A stretch of 64,000 nt of DNA from Cydia pomonella (Eukaryota; Arthropoda; Insecta; Lepidoptera; Tortricidae), in assembly GCF_033807575.1 (NCBI RefSeq), contig NC_084703.1, positions 13,020,001 through 13,084,000 on the forward strand. Reading direction: 5' to 3'. Positions 11,096-21,896 of the stretch are shown one piece after another. The notes under the pieces were generated by a model. That model was not told where the DNA came from, made no database searches, and saw nothing but the letters and a program-made list of their open reading frames with translations. Positions within the stretch are counted from its first letter, which is position 1. Each line of letters begins with the position of its first letter. A program made the position numbers and the translations under genes.

Positions 11096-11699
11096 AGGAA
11101 TAGACAATATAGACTTTTCTTGAAACCTTTTATGTATGTTCTTATATTCGTGTTAATGAATGCTTAAATGACAGATAACAGTAGAGGAGTAGGAAAAATT
11201 ATTAAAACAGTAATCTTCATATAACTTATCCATATGGGATGCTATAGGATAACTATAAAGTTACAGGTAAGGCCATAAATTGTGCAACACTGTGTAAAAA
11301 TCATAAAACTTGTTGGCACAATATGAATTATCAATCTTATCATGTTAGGGTGACTATATACAATACAATACATTATAATACAATATTAAACCACCGCCTA
11401 CACCCACAGCACAGTACCTACAGGTGTCACTCACTGAATCGCATCTTACCCACCTGGCTGTTTCGGTTAATTTGGAAGGGAAACACTTTCCGTGAGTGGT
11501 ATATTTCGCTGTGGCGATTTATCAGCTTCAAAAATGGCTATGTATTGCCAAATCGCTTCCCGTAATTTTTCTTTAATTTGCATTAGTAAGGTCGCGAAAT
11601 ACATTTTATATTTGACGGTGTGATTTCTCTGAAAATGCTTGACAAACGACATATTATCAATGAAAACGGCCTTGGCAGCTAACGCATCGAAGGCGTAGT

Positions 11700-12137
11700 T
11701 AGTGTTAGTTAAGACTCGAGTCCTTTGAGTCCTCTGCTTTGAAACTCGACTCGGTTTTTCAGACTCACATATTAAGGCTAAACTCGAGTTATGTTCAACT
11801 TGTTAGAGACTCGAGTCTTTTGTAGGGACTTGAATCCTTTTAAGAGAACTCGATTTTTTTTGTTTGCTAAATTTCGACATACTTTGTCTTTAAATAATAT
11901 TCATGGATTAGGCACACAAATAATACAATAACGCATAATGTCCTTACTTTTATTTAGGTTAAACCTATGAAATTGTTGACGGAGTCTTTATTCGGAGAAT
12001 TGAGTCCTTTTGAGTTCTCTTAATAAGACTCGCCTCGGGACTTAAAAGACTCGGAAGTATTTAAGCGCCGTGTTTCGTAAAAACGAGTCGAGTGCTTCAA
12101 ATTCAGACTAAAAAGACTCGAGTTCCTACCATCACTA
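11700..12137. mobile_element. hAT-like non-autonomous element with 8-bp target duplication
   Basis: GGCGTAGT at 11692-11699 and at 12138-12145 flanks the element. Ends TAGTGTTAG and TAGTGATGG (complement of the right end) resemble hAT termini. The interior is built of degenerate, mostly palindromic GACTCGAGTCCTTTGAGT-like motifs at about 11712, 11732, 11779, 11806, 11992, 12025 and 12115. There is no coding sequence. Confidence 0.8.
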
Positions 12138-12529
12138 GGCGTAGTGACACAATAGCACAAATTTACAGAATGGGTGATAATAAGAATCACGTAGGTAATA
12201 TGAAATATATCACCCGGAATATATCCTCGACGTGGCGTCGTATAAATTTTCACCCTTCTTATATTTGGCTTCTATTCTTTCTCTTAAAACTCGTTTGGCG
12301 TGCGATATGAGGTCGGGGTTCTAGCGTTCTTCTTCACGCTTTAGGTACCTAAAACGCTAATAACTAGGGGAAACTTCACGCTAATTAATCTATTTAATTG
12401 TGTTTCCTAGTTTACCTACTTATTTCACTTGTCAATTAGTTTACTTTTATTGCTTTTATGTAATTTTGATTATTGAGAAAAACATTTATTCAGCAAATAC
12501 AAATCCAGATTAATACAGTAGACATTAAA

Positions 12530-12673
12530 CCCCTTATTCATAAACGTGTACTAAAGTTACGATGCCGCTGATCATCGTTTGTCCCTTTCCATCATACCCA
12601 TATGTCAGAAAGGGACAAACGATGATCAGCGGCATCGTAACTTTATAGGTAGTACACGTTTATGAATAAGGGG
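12530..12673. mobile_element. Near-perfect palindromic MITE (144 bp)
   Basis: CCCCTTATTCATAAACGTGT runs inward through AAAGTTACGATGCCGCTGAT and CATCGTTTGTCCCTTTC, and is mirrored by GAAAGGGACAAACGATGATC onward to TTATGAATAAGGGG. Arms are about 60 bp around a loop of under 25 bp, so a transcript would fold into a long hairpin. Confidence 0.85.
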
Positions 12674-12679
12674 GTAACT

Positions 12680-14630
12680 AAATAAATATCGGATACAAAA
12701 AAATTGACTATGATAAGGATTAAGTTCATAAGTCAGTCTGTCAGTCAGGGCGGCACCATCATTGAAACCAAATATTTGCTTTAATGTTGATTTGGTTGTG
12801 ATAGATATTTACATTGTTGATTGTAAAACTAAAATGTATAAATTAAAAAAAAACTCATTAATTTTAATAAAGAAAATAAAGGCAAGGTTTAGGTTTCATT
12901 AATACTGCTTATCTTATTATTTTAATAAACGTTGAATAACCGATAATAACCAAATATTCGGTTATTTTTCGGCCGTAACCGTAACCGAAACCCGGCTAAG
13001 AAGTTAAGCCGGTTATTGCATTCCATAGTCGTATGATCGTTTATTTAGAAGAGAGAGTAGTGGGAGTGCTTTGCATGCAAAAAAAAGGCGATTATTTGAT
13101 ACAATTTATTGACATGAATTAAGTACATTCATATAATGACCAAGATACATTTTAAAAATCACATTGACGTGTAAAATCGATTACACTCAAATACCTATTA
13201 GTATTTTTATTTAAGAAATGTGAGTATATTATGCAAAATATATATTACCAATCGTCCATGTACAAACAGGTCAAAACAGCTAGATGAATAATTGTATGCT
13301 TAATGGCCTGTACAAGCATCACCATTGCATTCGTTACTAAGCTTACAACGGCGATTATCTGAAATCATATGACAATTGTTGCAACTTCTGAGGAAGCCTT
13401 AATAGTGTGCGACCCACCACAGATAACTACGTTAGTGGAGTGGTGCGAGCGTTTCCATTGGTGCGTAAAAGGCCATGCCTGGATAAGCTACTGTACTTTT
13501 ACGTCAGCGACACCTCCAAGTTGTTCACCAAAGCTAGCCTCTTTAATAAGCTACAAAATGAATGTATTTCTTTAATTTTATCTGTGGTATAACATGCTGT
13601 TCTTTTTAATTGAATCAAGATCTTTTTTTTGTTATTGTAAATTGAACCTTATCACGGAGACAGAAAGGTGTTCTTACCGGACTAGATTAAACCGTCCACT
13701 TGAGATAGCAAAAGTGTAATAGTATTTATATCAATATACTACTGAAATTAAATACTTTCTTATACTATTTTAGTGCTATATACAGAGTGCGGTATATACA
13801 TACATATACAGAATTGTAAATAATTATGATGTCAATATTATTAACTGATTCAACCAAGCATGTGCACAACAAAAAAAAAACAAGTAATTTTAATATGGTA
13901 GACATTGTAGAAACTTTGAATATTAATTGGTATCCCCAACTTGATGACATATTTTTGAGATATTTCCAAAATACGTGAATGGTGGAGCTCAGCATTTAAT
14001 TACGAAATATTTAAGAAATGGGTAAAAATGTTGTGTGACAGGTTGTAGAAGTGAAAGTGAACCACAATCATTTAATTTTACGATAAGAATACAAGACGAT
14101 AATTGTAAAACTCATTAGCGTGACTACGATGTCGGCACGATGTGAATCAGTTTTACACAATTCTTATTAAGTACTTAAGTAAGTTTTTCTAATTGGGTAT
14201 GTCTATATTTCGGCATGATTAAATTGGTGGAATGATAGCTATTACAGAATAATTAATTACCAAAATTGAAATCCAAAGTCCGAAACGGTTTTACTACTTA
14301 ACTAATTATATATACGTAATCGATTCGATATAGGTTGAACACACATCCATCAGTAGAAAAAGGCGGCAAATTTGAAAACTAGTCGCAATCACAGATCTAC
14401 GATGAGTAGATGACGCTTAAAGAATTAAAGATAAAGTGTGCAAAACGTAAGCCATCACGCATAAGAACATACCATGAGTGCGAAAGAGGCAGACTACAAA
14501 TGAAAAATCGTGACCATTTTTGAGTCCGACAGAGGCGGATAACGGCCGCCATTTATTAATTTTTAAACACATGCCCGGCATCGTAACGCCTTAAGTATTT
14601 TAATTAGAAAATATTAATCTCATCCACATG
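12680..14630. other. Intergenic sequence, one repeat arm, no gene seen
   Basis: Apart from the repeat copy at 13407-13640 and a short CGGTTATTTTTCGG/AACCGTAACCG tract near 12957-13000 that resembles a MITE end, this stretch is AT-rich. Every frame is interrupted by stops. The short ORF at 13765-13995 (-) has no recognisable protein features. Confidence 0.5.
13407..13640 (+). repeat. Unclassified repeat, copy 1 (inverted partner at 15320-15720)
   Basis: Blocks AAAAGGCCATGCCTGGATAA, CTTTTACGTCAGCGACACCT and AAAGCTAGCCTCTTTAATAA recur as reverse complement at 15320-15720. The small ORFs here (13369-13575 and 13407-13592) are incidental to the repeat. Confidence 0.7.
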
Positions 14631-14635
14631 GAATC

Positions 14636-14745
14636 CGGGGCTATAACCGCGAAAATCGAAGTTCTTCAATTGCGGGCGTTTTTCTCTGTCACTCTTATTA
14701 CGTCTTAGTGAGAGTAAAAGAGAAAGATCCCCGCAATTTGCGAAG
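14636..14745. mobile_element. MITE family C copy (also at 29818 and 45472)
   Basis: The unit runs AACCGCGAAAATCGAAGTTC ... TTTTTCTCTGTCACTC ... GAGTAAAAGAGAAAGATCCC ... CGCAATTTGCGAA. The central arms GTGACAGAGAAAAA and AGTAAAAGAGAAAGAT echo each other. The right terminus is degraded here compared with the copy at 29818-29949. Confidence 0.7.
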
Positions 14746-15147
14746 TATAAGTGAGAACGAATATCGACAAGTTACGGCGGAACCACCTTCCTCACGATCG
14801 ATCATGGTGGCGGTCCGGTACGCCTATCAGCTATCAGTAACAGCTTTTAGGACGACTAAATTAAGTAAGATTTTGTGAAGCGTTTTACAGAAGAGAATAA
14901 ACTATATCCATCCCTTTTCAGGGGCCATAATACTAGCACAGCAAAAAGACAGTAAGATTCTCTCTGACTATGCACAAATGAGATAAGATCTTGGCCAAAC
15001 TATATATTCCACGTTATCCTAATATCCCAGATACATATAACTCATGGTCACCCTAATTAGAAAGAGATGCAACGGCCCACCTTGACTTCTCATGTGGACA
15101 CACTTTTTGGCCAATGTAGCCTATCCGGTTAAACTTATAAGTCCGTG

Positions 15148-15320
15148 AATTGAATACATCACTATACATTTTCTTTACTCGCTCGAAGGAATTAATACTT
15201 TTTTTTTGTAAGTGGCCAGTGTTCATTATAAACATACAAGTTTCTCTAAAAAGTTTTTAGATCGATTAGTTTTAACAAGCGGGTAAAGAAAATGTATACT
15301 TAGTGATGTATTCAATTTAA
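15148..15320. repeat. Foldback with about 33-bp arms
   Basis: GAATTGAATACATCACTATA continuing to CATTTTCTTTACTC at 15148-15181 is inverted at about 15281-15317 as GGGTAAAGAAAATGTATACT followed by TAGTGATGTATTCAATT, with a short insertion. The loop is about 100 bp. Confidence 0.6.
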
Positions 15321-15720
15321 AAAAAAACACCATGTTATACCGCACATAAAATTAAGTAAATACATTCATTTTGTAGCTTGTAAAAGAGGCTAGCTTTGGT
15401 GAAAAACTTGGAGGTGTCGCTGACGTAAAAGTACTTTAAAAAAAAGATTTTTTATTTTTTTGTGCCGCAATGTGTCCTATCATATCATTGATGTCGTATA
15501 ATTGACTTTACTAAAAATATTGAAGATCTTTTTTTACCAAAATCTATAACATTTGGGGCGCTGATTTTTTGCATACTTGCTACTAATATAAATCCATATC
15601 ATCAAAAAAAATACAAGCCAAAATTCGCTGGGGGCAGATTCATTTAGCTTATCCAGGTATGGCCTTTTCTATTGGCTGTCTAATTAGTGTTTTTTTCCTC
15701 GCACACTGTACCACTAACTC
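15320..15720 (-). repeat. Unclassified repeat, copy 2, with a 215-bp internal insertion
   Basis: Reverse complement of 13407-13640, but about 215 bp (roughly 15430-15645) is present here and absent there. Either copy 1 is a deletion derivative or copy 2 carries an insertion. No coding sequence is seen. Confidence 0.65.
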
Positions 15721-15739
15721 GCACAGTGTTGGTGGGTGC

Positions 15740-16940
15740 TCACCCTTATCGTAAGGAGCGACTCATCACATTTAGTATTATAGCCTGTAAAGTGTACACA
15801 ACGAGATCGAGACCCGGACTAGTTATGCAAGAAAATATGCCCTCTGCCCGCTTAAGTCACATTGATACCTAACTATCCGGAGTTTATTTAGTTGTTTCAT
15901 TAATTTATACAATCGTACCCGGTCAAATTGTTCAGGGGTTAAATTTTATATAGCAAATACGAAAAGGTAGAAATTTAGGAACACTTACACAGTACCTACT
16001 GGCTGTGAACGAAACGTAAAGTAATGGAAATTAACTACCATTATGACTACCTCAGACGATTAAGTACTTAAGAATCGTTTTGGATAGCCACAAAATTTTA
16101 TTTTATAAAAACTTACAAAAAAAAGTCTTTAAAAAAACATGTAAAAGCTAAAATTTGTTCGTAAATGTATGTCACAGCTAACTGTTACATAAGTATGAAT
16201 GACGAGTAAAATATAAAGTGAAGTTCACATTTCAAAACATGGAATGGTTACTTAAATATGAACTTAGAAATTGGAATGTAAGTAGATAAGTACAGTAACA
16301 GTATTGTATTACAAAGGTAACACATAACGATATCAGTGATATCACATTTAAATACATATGAGTATTTTTTATATTATATAAAATAACACCGATCATTCGT
16401 AGTCAGCCGCCATCAGTGGGATAGGTGTAGGTACTTAGATAGGTAGGTAGTCTGATAAATTAGTAAAATTGCAGTTATTTAAAGCATACATACATTAAAG
16501 AAAGACTAAATGAAAACAGTTCTAGTTACCAATAACCATGTTGTTTTGAGGAGAATTTTATATAAGTAAATACGTGAATAATATACATCTTATCTCACCC
16601 TTACTGCTTACCTTTTCATGCACAAATATATGAGAAGTGTCTTTTCATAACGATTTATATATTTTTTAACTACAAATACAGCCTAAACCAGAAAATTACG
16701 TATTTCTCCGAGATAGTTCTATAAGTACACAACGTCTAAGATCCTTTTTCTCAAAAAAGTTCAAATATCGAAGTTCGGGTTAAAACTGCTTAGTTTTTCC
16801 TTATTATACCTTTATTACCCAAGTTAATTTACCAATATCGCATGTTGATTTAATAATAATCGCTATATCGGAACTATTAGCTTCTTCTAAACAACAAATT
16901 TTTATCACATTGGGTAAGTAAACGTAAAAGTTAAAAGAAA
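15740..16940. other. Intergenic AT-rich sequence, nothing recognised
   Basis: No ORF with protein character, no terminal-repeat structure and no splice-compatible exon could be picked out by reading. The ORF at 15687-15872 partly overlaps the preceding repeat and is probably chance. Confidence 0.4.
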
Positions 16941-17499
16941 TAGTGCGGCTCATTAGCTCGATTTAGTATGGAGGTATGGTCCCATCCGGCAGAAAACACG
17001 AAACTTGGCATGCATGTAGCTTCTACGTTTATAAGAATAAATATAAGTAAAAACACGCCAAGAAGTTATCTCCCCTTCCCCTACTTTTATATCCCCATTA
17101 CTAGTTTTTATAAATTTTCATGAAACCTGTGAAAGCTACAATAAAAATATCTAGAAGTATCTCTCTACTTCCTAGCGTTATCCCGGCATATTGCCATGGC
17201 TCATGGAAGCCTGGGGTCAGCTTGACAACTATTCCCAAGATTTGACGTAGGCACTAGTTTTAATATCTAGAAGTATATTCTCTATAAAATTCTCTACAAT
17301 ATTGTCTTTGTAAGTATATTATTGAGACTTATACTTGTAGTTTTCAAATTATGCTTAGTTCCTCCTTATAATATTTGCGATTTTGAAAGTTAGTACGAAA
17401 AAATACTATTAAATTGCCAAATTCAATGTTTTATTTAAGTTTTAATATTTTCTCTGGCCATTATATGAAAATCGTCACTACTATACGTTACATTTTAGG

Positions 17500-18100
17500 G
17501 TTCCGTAGCCAAATGGCAAAAAACGGAACCCTTATAGATTTTTTTCCGAAACTATAAGAGCTATACTGTTCAAACTTGGTAAGTAGATGTATTCTATGAA
17601 CCGCATTAAGGTTTTTACACAAAAATAGAAAAAAAAAACAATAAATTTTGGGGGTTCCCCATACTTAGAACTGAAACTCAAAAAATCTTTTTTCATCAAA
17701 CCCATACGTGTGGGGTTTCTAATATAATTTTTTTCTAAACTGAATAGTTTGCGCGAGAGACACTTCCAAAGTGGTAAAAATGTGTAAACCCCCCCCCCCC
17801 CCCCGTAACTTCTAAAATAACAGAATGAAAAATCTAAAAAAATATATGTTGCCATGCAAACTTCCACCGAAAATTGGTTTGAACGAGATCTGATAAGTAG
17901 TTTTTTTACATACTTACGTAATAAATTTTAAATAAAATTTTTTTTTTCATCAAACCCATACGTGTGGGGTATCTATGGATAGGTTTTCAAAAATGATATT
18001 AATGTTTCTAATATATTATTAGAAACATTAATATAGTTTTTTTTTAATACGTCATAAATGGTACGGAACCATTCATGGGCGAGTCCCTTTTTTTTTTACA
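17500..18100. repeat. Interspersed repeat beginning with the AGGGTTCCGTAGCCAAATGG motif
   Basis: The 5' end AGGGTTCCGTAGCCAAATGG ... AACGGAACCCTTATAG folds on itself and is repeated inverted at about 48247-48292. Downstream, CATCAAACCCATACGTGTGG occurs twice (about 17696 and 17950). A 24-bp palindrome AATGTTTCTAATATATTATTAG-type lies at about 18000-18032. This is a non-coding repeat of a type abundant in moths. Confidence 0.6.
17789..17804. repeat. Poly-C run of 16
   Basis: Sixteen consecutive C bases inside the T-rich repeat; likely to be length-variable and error-prone in sequencing. Confidence 0.9.
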
Positions 18101-19064
18101 AAAAACGTACGAATGCTTTGAAGAGATAATTTTTATGAATGCCTACTTTGAAGTGATACTTTTAAGAATACGGAACAATTGGCTGAATTGTTAATTTTTT
18201 TAGTGCAAATTGCCACACTGTGATTGTAAGGCCAAGATTGTCTCAAAATATTACATAGATTATACATTTATTAGCAAAAATCAGTTTTATTGTACAGAAA
18301 AGGTAGGTATAACGATTATATCAATTATGCACTAAGTACCATAAGAGTTTTGATGATTGATGATCAGGGTGTTATAGATATTTAAAAAATCTAAAGTAAA
18401 AGAGCTATGCAATTGAAACTTTATGTACCCCTTACCGCATAGGAAGCCATATATGGCGGATATGATATTCAACTCTATTGGCAGCTATTAAAGTTCAATT
18501 TTAAACAAATATTTTTTATTACATGCAGTAAGGGGTTAGGTCTACTATTGACATCATATCCCGAGAATTTTGTTTATCTGGGATAATCCAAACCCACGTT
18601 ATGAGGGTTCAAAAAAACGTCGTAGCGTTTCGAGAAAATGTAGGTAGTAGTGCGCTTTGGCTTCGCTTGGCTCGTTTTGGCGGGGACAAGCAGAAATTAG
18701 GCATAATTAATTTGAAATCAGCCTTAAAGAGAAAGCATTTACAAATACAATATACTTCCGAAGACAATTTTGTAGAGAATTTTATCGAGAACATACTTCT
18801 CCTAGACATTTTATTGTAGCTTCCAGTTTTCATGAAAATGTATAAAAACTAAAAATGGGAATATAAAAATAGGGGGAAACAGTAATTTCTCAGTGTGTTT
18901 CTACTTCTATTTATTCTCATAAACGTAAAAGCTGTGCTAAATGTTTTGCTTTCTGCCGGATGGGACCATAGTTGACGCTGAGGAGCCGCACTAAAAGGCT
19001 AAAACCGTGTAAGGGAACAAAAAATGCCCATGTAAACCTAATAGCCCATGAATATATATTTTAA

Positions 19065-19330
19065 CGACCGGTCTGGCCTAGTGGGTAGTGACCCTGATGA
19101 AGCTGAATGGTCTCGGGACCCCGGGTTCAAATCCTGGTAAGAGCATATATTTATTTGTGTGATAAACATGGATATTTGTTTCTGAGTCATGGGTGTTTTC
19201 TATGTATTTAAGTATTTATAATTATATATATGGTTGTCTAGGTACCTGCAACACAAGCCTTATTGAGCTTACTGTGGGACTTAGTAAATCTGTGTAATAA
19301 TGTCCTATAATATTTATCATTTATATATCC
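19065..19330 (+). repeat. SINE family A, full-length copy (tRNA-derived)
   Basis: The head CGACCGGTCTGGCCTAGTGG holds an A-box (about 19074) and GGTTCAAATCC at 19124-19134 is a B-box, spaced as in a tRNA. The body follows with GATAAACATGGATATTTG, then TATTTAAGTATTTATAA and CACAAGCCTTATTGAGCTTA. The 3' end is TGTCCTATAATATTTAT. Other copies: 10178-10427 (-), 56573-56824 (-), and fragments at 5592-5735 and 58012-58112. Confidence 0.9.
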
Positions 19331-19519
19331 CATGTAGGTATTTTCAGTCAGAACAGTTTTTTTGCCATGTCACTGATCCTATTCTTTTGTAATTAACGTG
19401 AGTTGTTAATGACTTAAAGAGGAATAATTTTGCAAAAAATCAGACGCCTCTAGGTAAACATTATCTTGGTGATTTTCGATGACAAATGTTTATCTATATC
19501 TACTATCGATATATTCGTA

Positions 19520-19550
19520 GTCTATATATACTTAATAAGTATATATAGAC
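19520..19550. repeat. Perfect 31-nt palindrome
   Basis: GTCTATATATACTTA at 19520-19534 is followed by one base and its exact reverse complement. It is an AT-rich cruciform-prone site with no other context. Confidence 0.8.
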
Positions 19551-20066
19551 TTAGTCTAGGTTTAGGTATAATATACCTTGGTATGTATACATAAAACAAA
19601 AAAAAATACCATGTTGCTTCAAGCCGATTGATTTGAGACTAACATATACTAGTAATGAAAGAGATGTCACATTAGTCTAATAAAGGCGGCAAGCTGCCTA
19701 GCCGATAAGTGGGTCAGCAGCGAAAATTCAATGTAGGACCACAGGCATTTTGTTCAGTGTTAAAGGCTCTCTAGATAGAGAACCACTTACGCGTAGAAAT
19801 CCAAAAGATACGTCATGGGAAGCCTATAAGGCTGACCTCGACAACCGTCTAATGGATGTCCCAAAATATGTCAAAACACGAGACTCTCTCAACATGGCAG
19901 TTAGTATCAGATGGCATACGCAGGACCTACGAACAAAGCTGTCTGTTGAAAGAGTCAAAAACCACTAACACAACGACGTGGTGTAACTAAAGGTTAGAAA
20001 ACCTCCGTAGGTCTACACGTCACACATTGAATCACTCAACCACGCCGAATGAGTGGGGAAGGTATG

Positions 20067-21896
20067 CACGGTGGGCTGGCCATAGGCCATGATCCAAAAA
20101 AATGCATGTGGTAGTTTTAAATTTCTAATGGCTGTTTCTAATTTGCCGATAAACGTACTTTAATTAGGTATAAATAGTTCCTGTATAAGTAATTACCTTC
20201 ATTCTATAACGAACCTAGAAAGTGAACACAACTCCCGTTTGTACGCGCTCTCTTATCAGAGACTCATTAAGTGATCGGTGATTAGTGGTGCATTCCTGAC
20301 TAAGTAGTGATTTTAGTGACTATTATTAATATGGAGCTTAAAGAATCAGGTATGTTGTTTTGATTTACATAGATTGTTTAGCATTATGATAAAATATATA
20401 TTCATAATATTGGGTCTACGCCACGGCAAAAAGTCGTATGAATAATGATTAGAATATTTTGTTGACTTAAACTTTTAGTTAATTTGAGACACGATTATAA
20501 ATACGAGACTAGCATTATTTTGAAGCTCGATATTTCTAGATTAACGGCCATAAACTTGTTACTGCCTCAATTTGCCTATTTAGTATTTATAAGACTGCTA
20601 CGCCTGCGTAGGCCAAGGCGTAGCACCTACTACGAAAATATTACGAATGGAAATTTACCTTTTTCTTTCTTTTTTCAGGTGATATGTACGTCGGATCTTT
20701 TACAAGGGGATTCGTATTTGAACTATGGCTCTCTACTAGTGGTTCAGATACAGAAAGACGTCGTCAAGTGCTACAACAACTAATAGGAATGGTGCCAGAA
20801 GTAGAAAATGTGGATACAAGTAATTTGGATAACATCATAAGGTACATTTGTAGTCGACTTGTAATTTATTGGAAATCTTCTTCGCGAACTAAGTGTCTAG
20901 TTCTTAGGAAACATTCGGACTGGTTAAATGAGAAACAAAATGTTAATTTGCTAAAAAATAATAAGGTGACTGAGAAGACTTTAATTATTGAATCGGGACA
21001 ACCATCATCATCGCGCGATTCGGAACCCTCTACTTCAGCTCGACGGCCAATAAAGGACTTTTTGGCTTGTAGTAAACGGTCAAAACGCAGAAGGTTAGCA
21101 GCACTAGCATCCTTGGATTCATCAGCAGTCAACGAACTGAGGAATAAAGCTAAATTAGAGACCAATGCTAATGAAGTCAATCCTGACGATGTGCTATCTC
21201 TTCTCACAGAAGCTAAACTAACAAAACATCAATATTTGTTAATACGTGCTTTTATAAATTCTCGGGCTAATCCTGTTTTACCTTCGTATGGTAAGGTAAC
21301 TGATGCGAAGAAAAAGTGTTACCCAGAAAATATTAAAGTTACCGAATCCACAGCTGAGGTGGAGTTACAAAGCTTGCTGGATCATACAGCTACGCGTATA
21401 GTCGAATTTCAAAAGGAACTGATAACAGCGATACCTGAAGAATCCATGGGTGATGTGACTTTAATAGGAAAGTGGGGCTTTGATGGTAGCACTGGTCATA
21501 GCGAGTACAAACAAAAGTTTAGAGTATAAATAAGGTCTTATTTTCTGTTTTTTTATTATTATTATTTTACTAGTTTTTATTTTTAATTTTACACATGCTT
21601 GTTTGTTATTGTATTTAACATATTTTAAAATATATTTTTATTGTTTTAAGGTAAATAAATAGTACTGAGCAACATATACTTTAAAGGATTTACTAACTTT
21701 AGTTATATAGTAAGTATGAATCTGTTTTTTTTTGTAAGAATTTGTGAATAAATTAAGCATGATATATACCCTAACACGTGTTTTATTTAATTATACTACC
21801 TAATAATTAGCTGTATTACAAAAACAAACAAAGAAATCAAGAAAAATTACAAAATAATAATTATGACCGCCTTACTAAGGCGCGCGGGCCACCGTG
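20067..21896 (+). mobile_element. Transib-type (RAG1-superfamily) DNA transposon, internally shortened, with perfect 5-bp target duplication
   Basis: Left end CACGGTGGGCTGGCCATAGG at 20067 and right end, complemented, CACGGTGGCCCGCGCGCCTT. Both start with the same 8 bp. GTATG is duplicated exactly at 20062-20066 and 21897-21901. Known for the family: Transib elements make 5-bp duplications and end in a CAC-starting heptamer related to the RAG recombination signal (CACAGTG). The element lies in the linker of a LINE; joining the flanks with one GTATG restores NEWGRYGRALTEYN in frame. It encodes the transposase head described at 20331-21529. At 1.83 kb it is shorter than autonomous members of the family, so the catalytic C-terminal half is probably deleted. 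Confidence 0.85.
20331..21529 (+). CDS. N-terminal part of a Transib/RAG1-like transposase, two exons, 289 aa
   Basis: Exon 1 is 20331-20349 (MELKES plus one base), donor GTATGT; exon 2 is 20679-21529 after a T-rich CAG acceptor, phase 1, ending TAA. The frame is intact. Visible order: start GDMYVGSFTRGFVFELWL; a helical stretch; GRPs-like ARRPIKDFLACSKRSKRRR (about residues 128-146); LPSYGKVTDAKKKCYPENIK (about 215-235); then IGKWGFDGSTGHSEYKQKF just before the stop. The last motif matches, as I know the family, the block with the first catalytic Asp of Transib/RAG1-like DDE transposases. The second Asp and the Glu, and the zinc-binding C-terminal parts, are absent, so catalysis is not expected. 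AATAAA signals follow at about 21652 and 21747. A spliced, unbroken ORF in a deleted element is unusual; it may be recent, or it may be selected as a DNA-binding head. Confidence 0.7.

Larger units (their letters stand above)
16941..18993. mobile_element. Large foldback element with about 200-bp inverted arms, about 2.05 kb
   Basis: TAGTGCGGCTC at 16941 and GAGCCGCACTA at 18983-18993 are exact inverted ends. The arms extend inward (about 16941-17160 and 18800-18993) through GTATGGTCCCATCCGGCAGA, then GAATAAATA and TTTTCATGAAA. The interior holds a SINE tail in reverse orientation (about 17200-17270) and a T-rich repeat (17500-18100). The ORFs at 18601-18833 on both strands lie partly in the right arm and are not genes. 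Confidence 0.65.

Noticed and set aside
18601..18833. Overlapping 70-codon ORFs on both strands
   Set aside because: They lie in and beside the arm of a large foldback, and both strands are open for the same reason.
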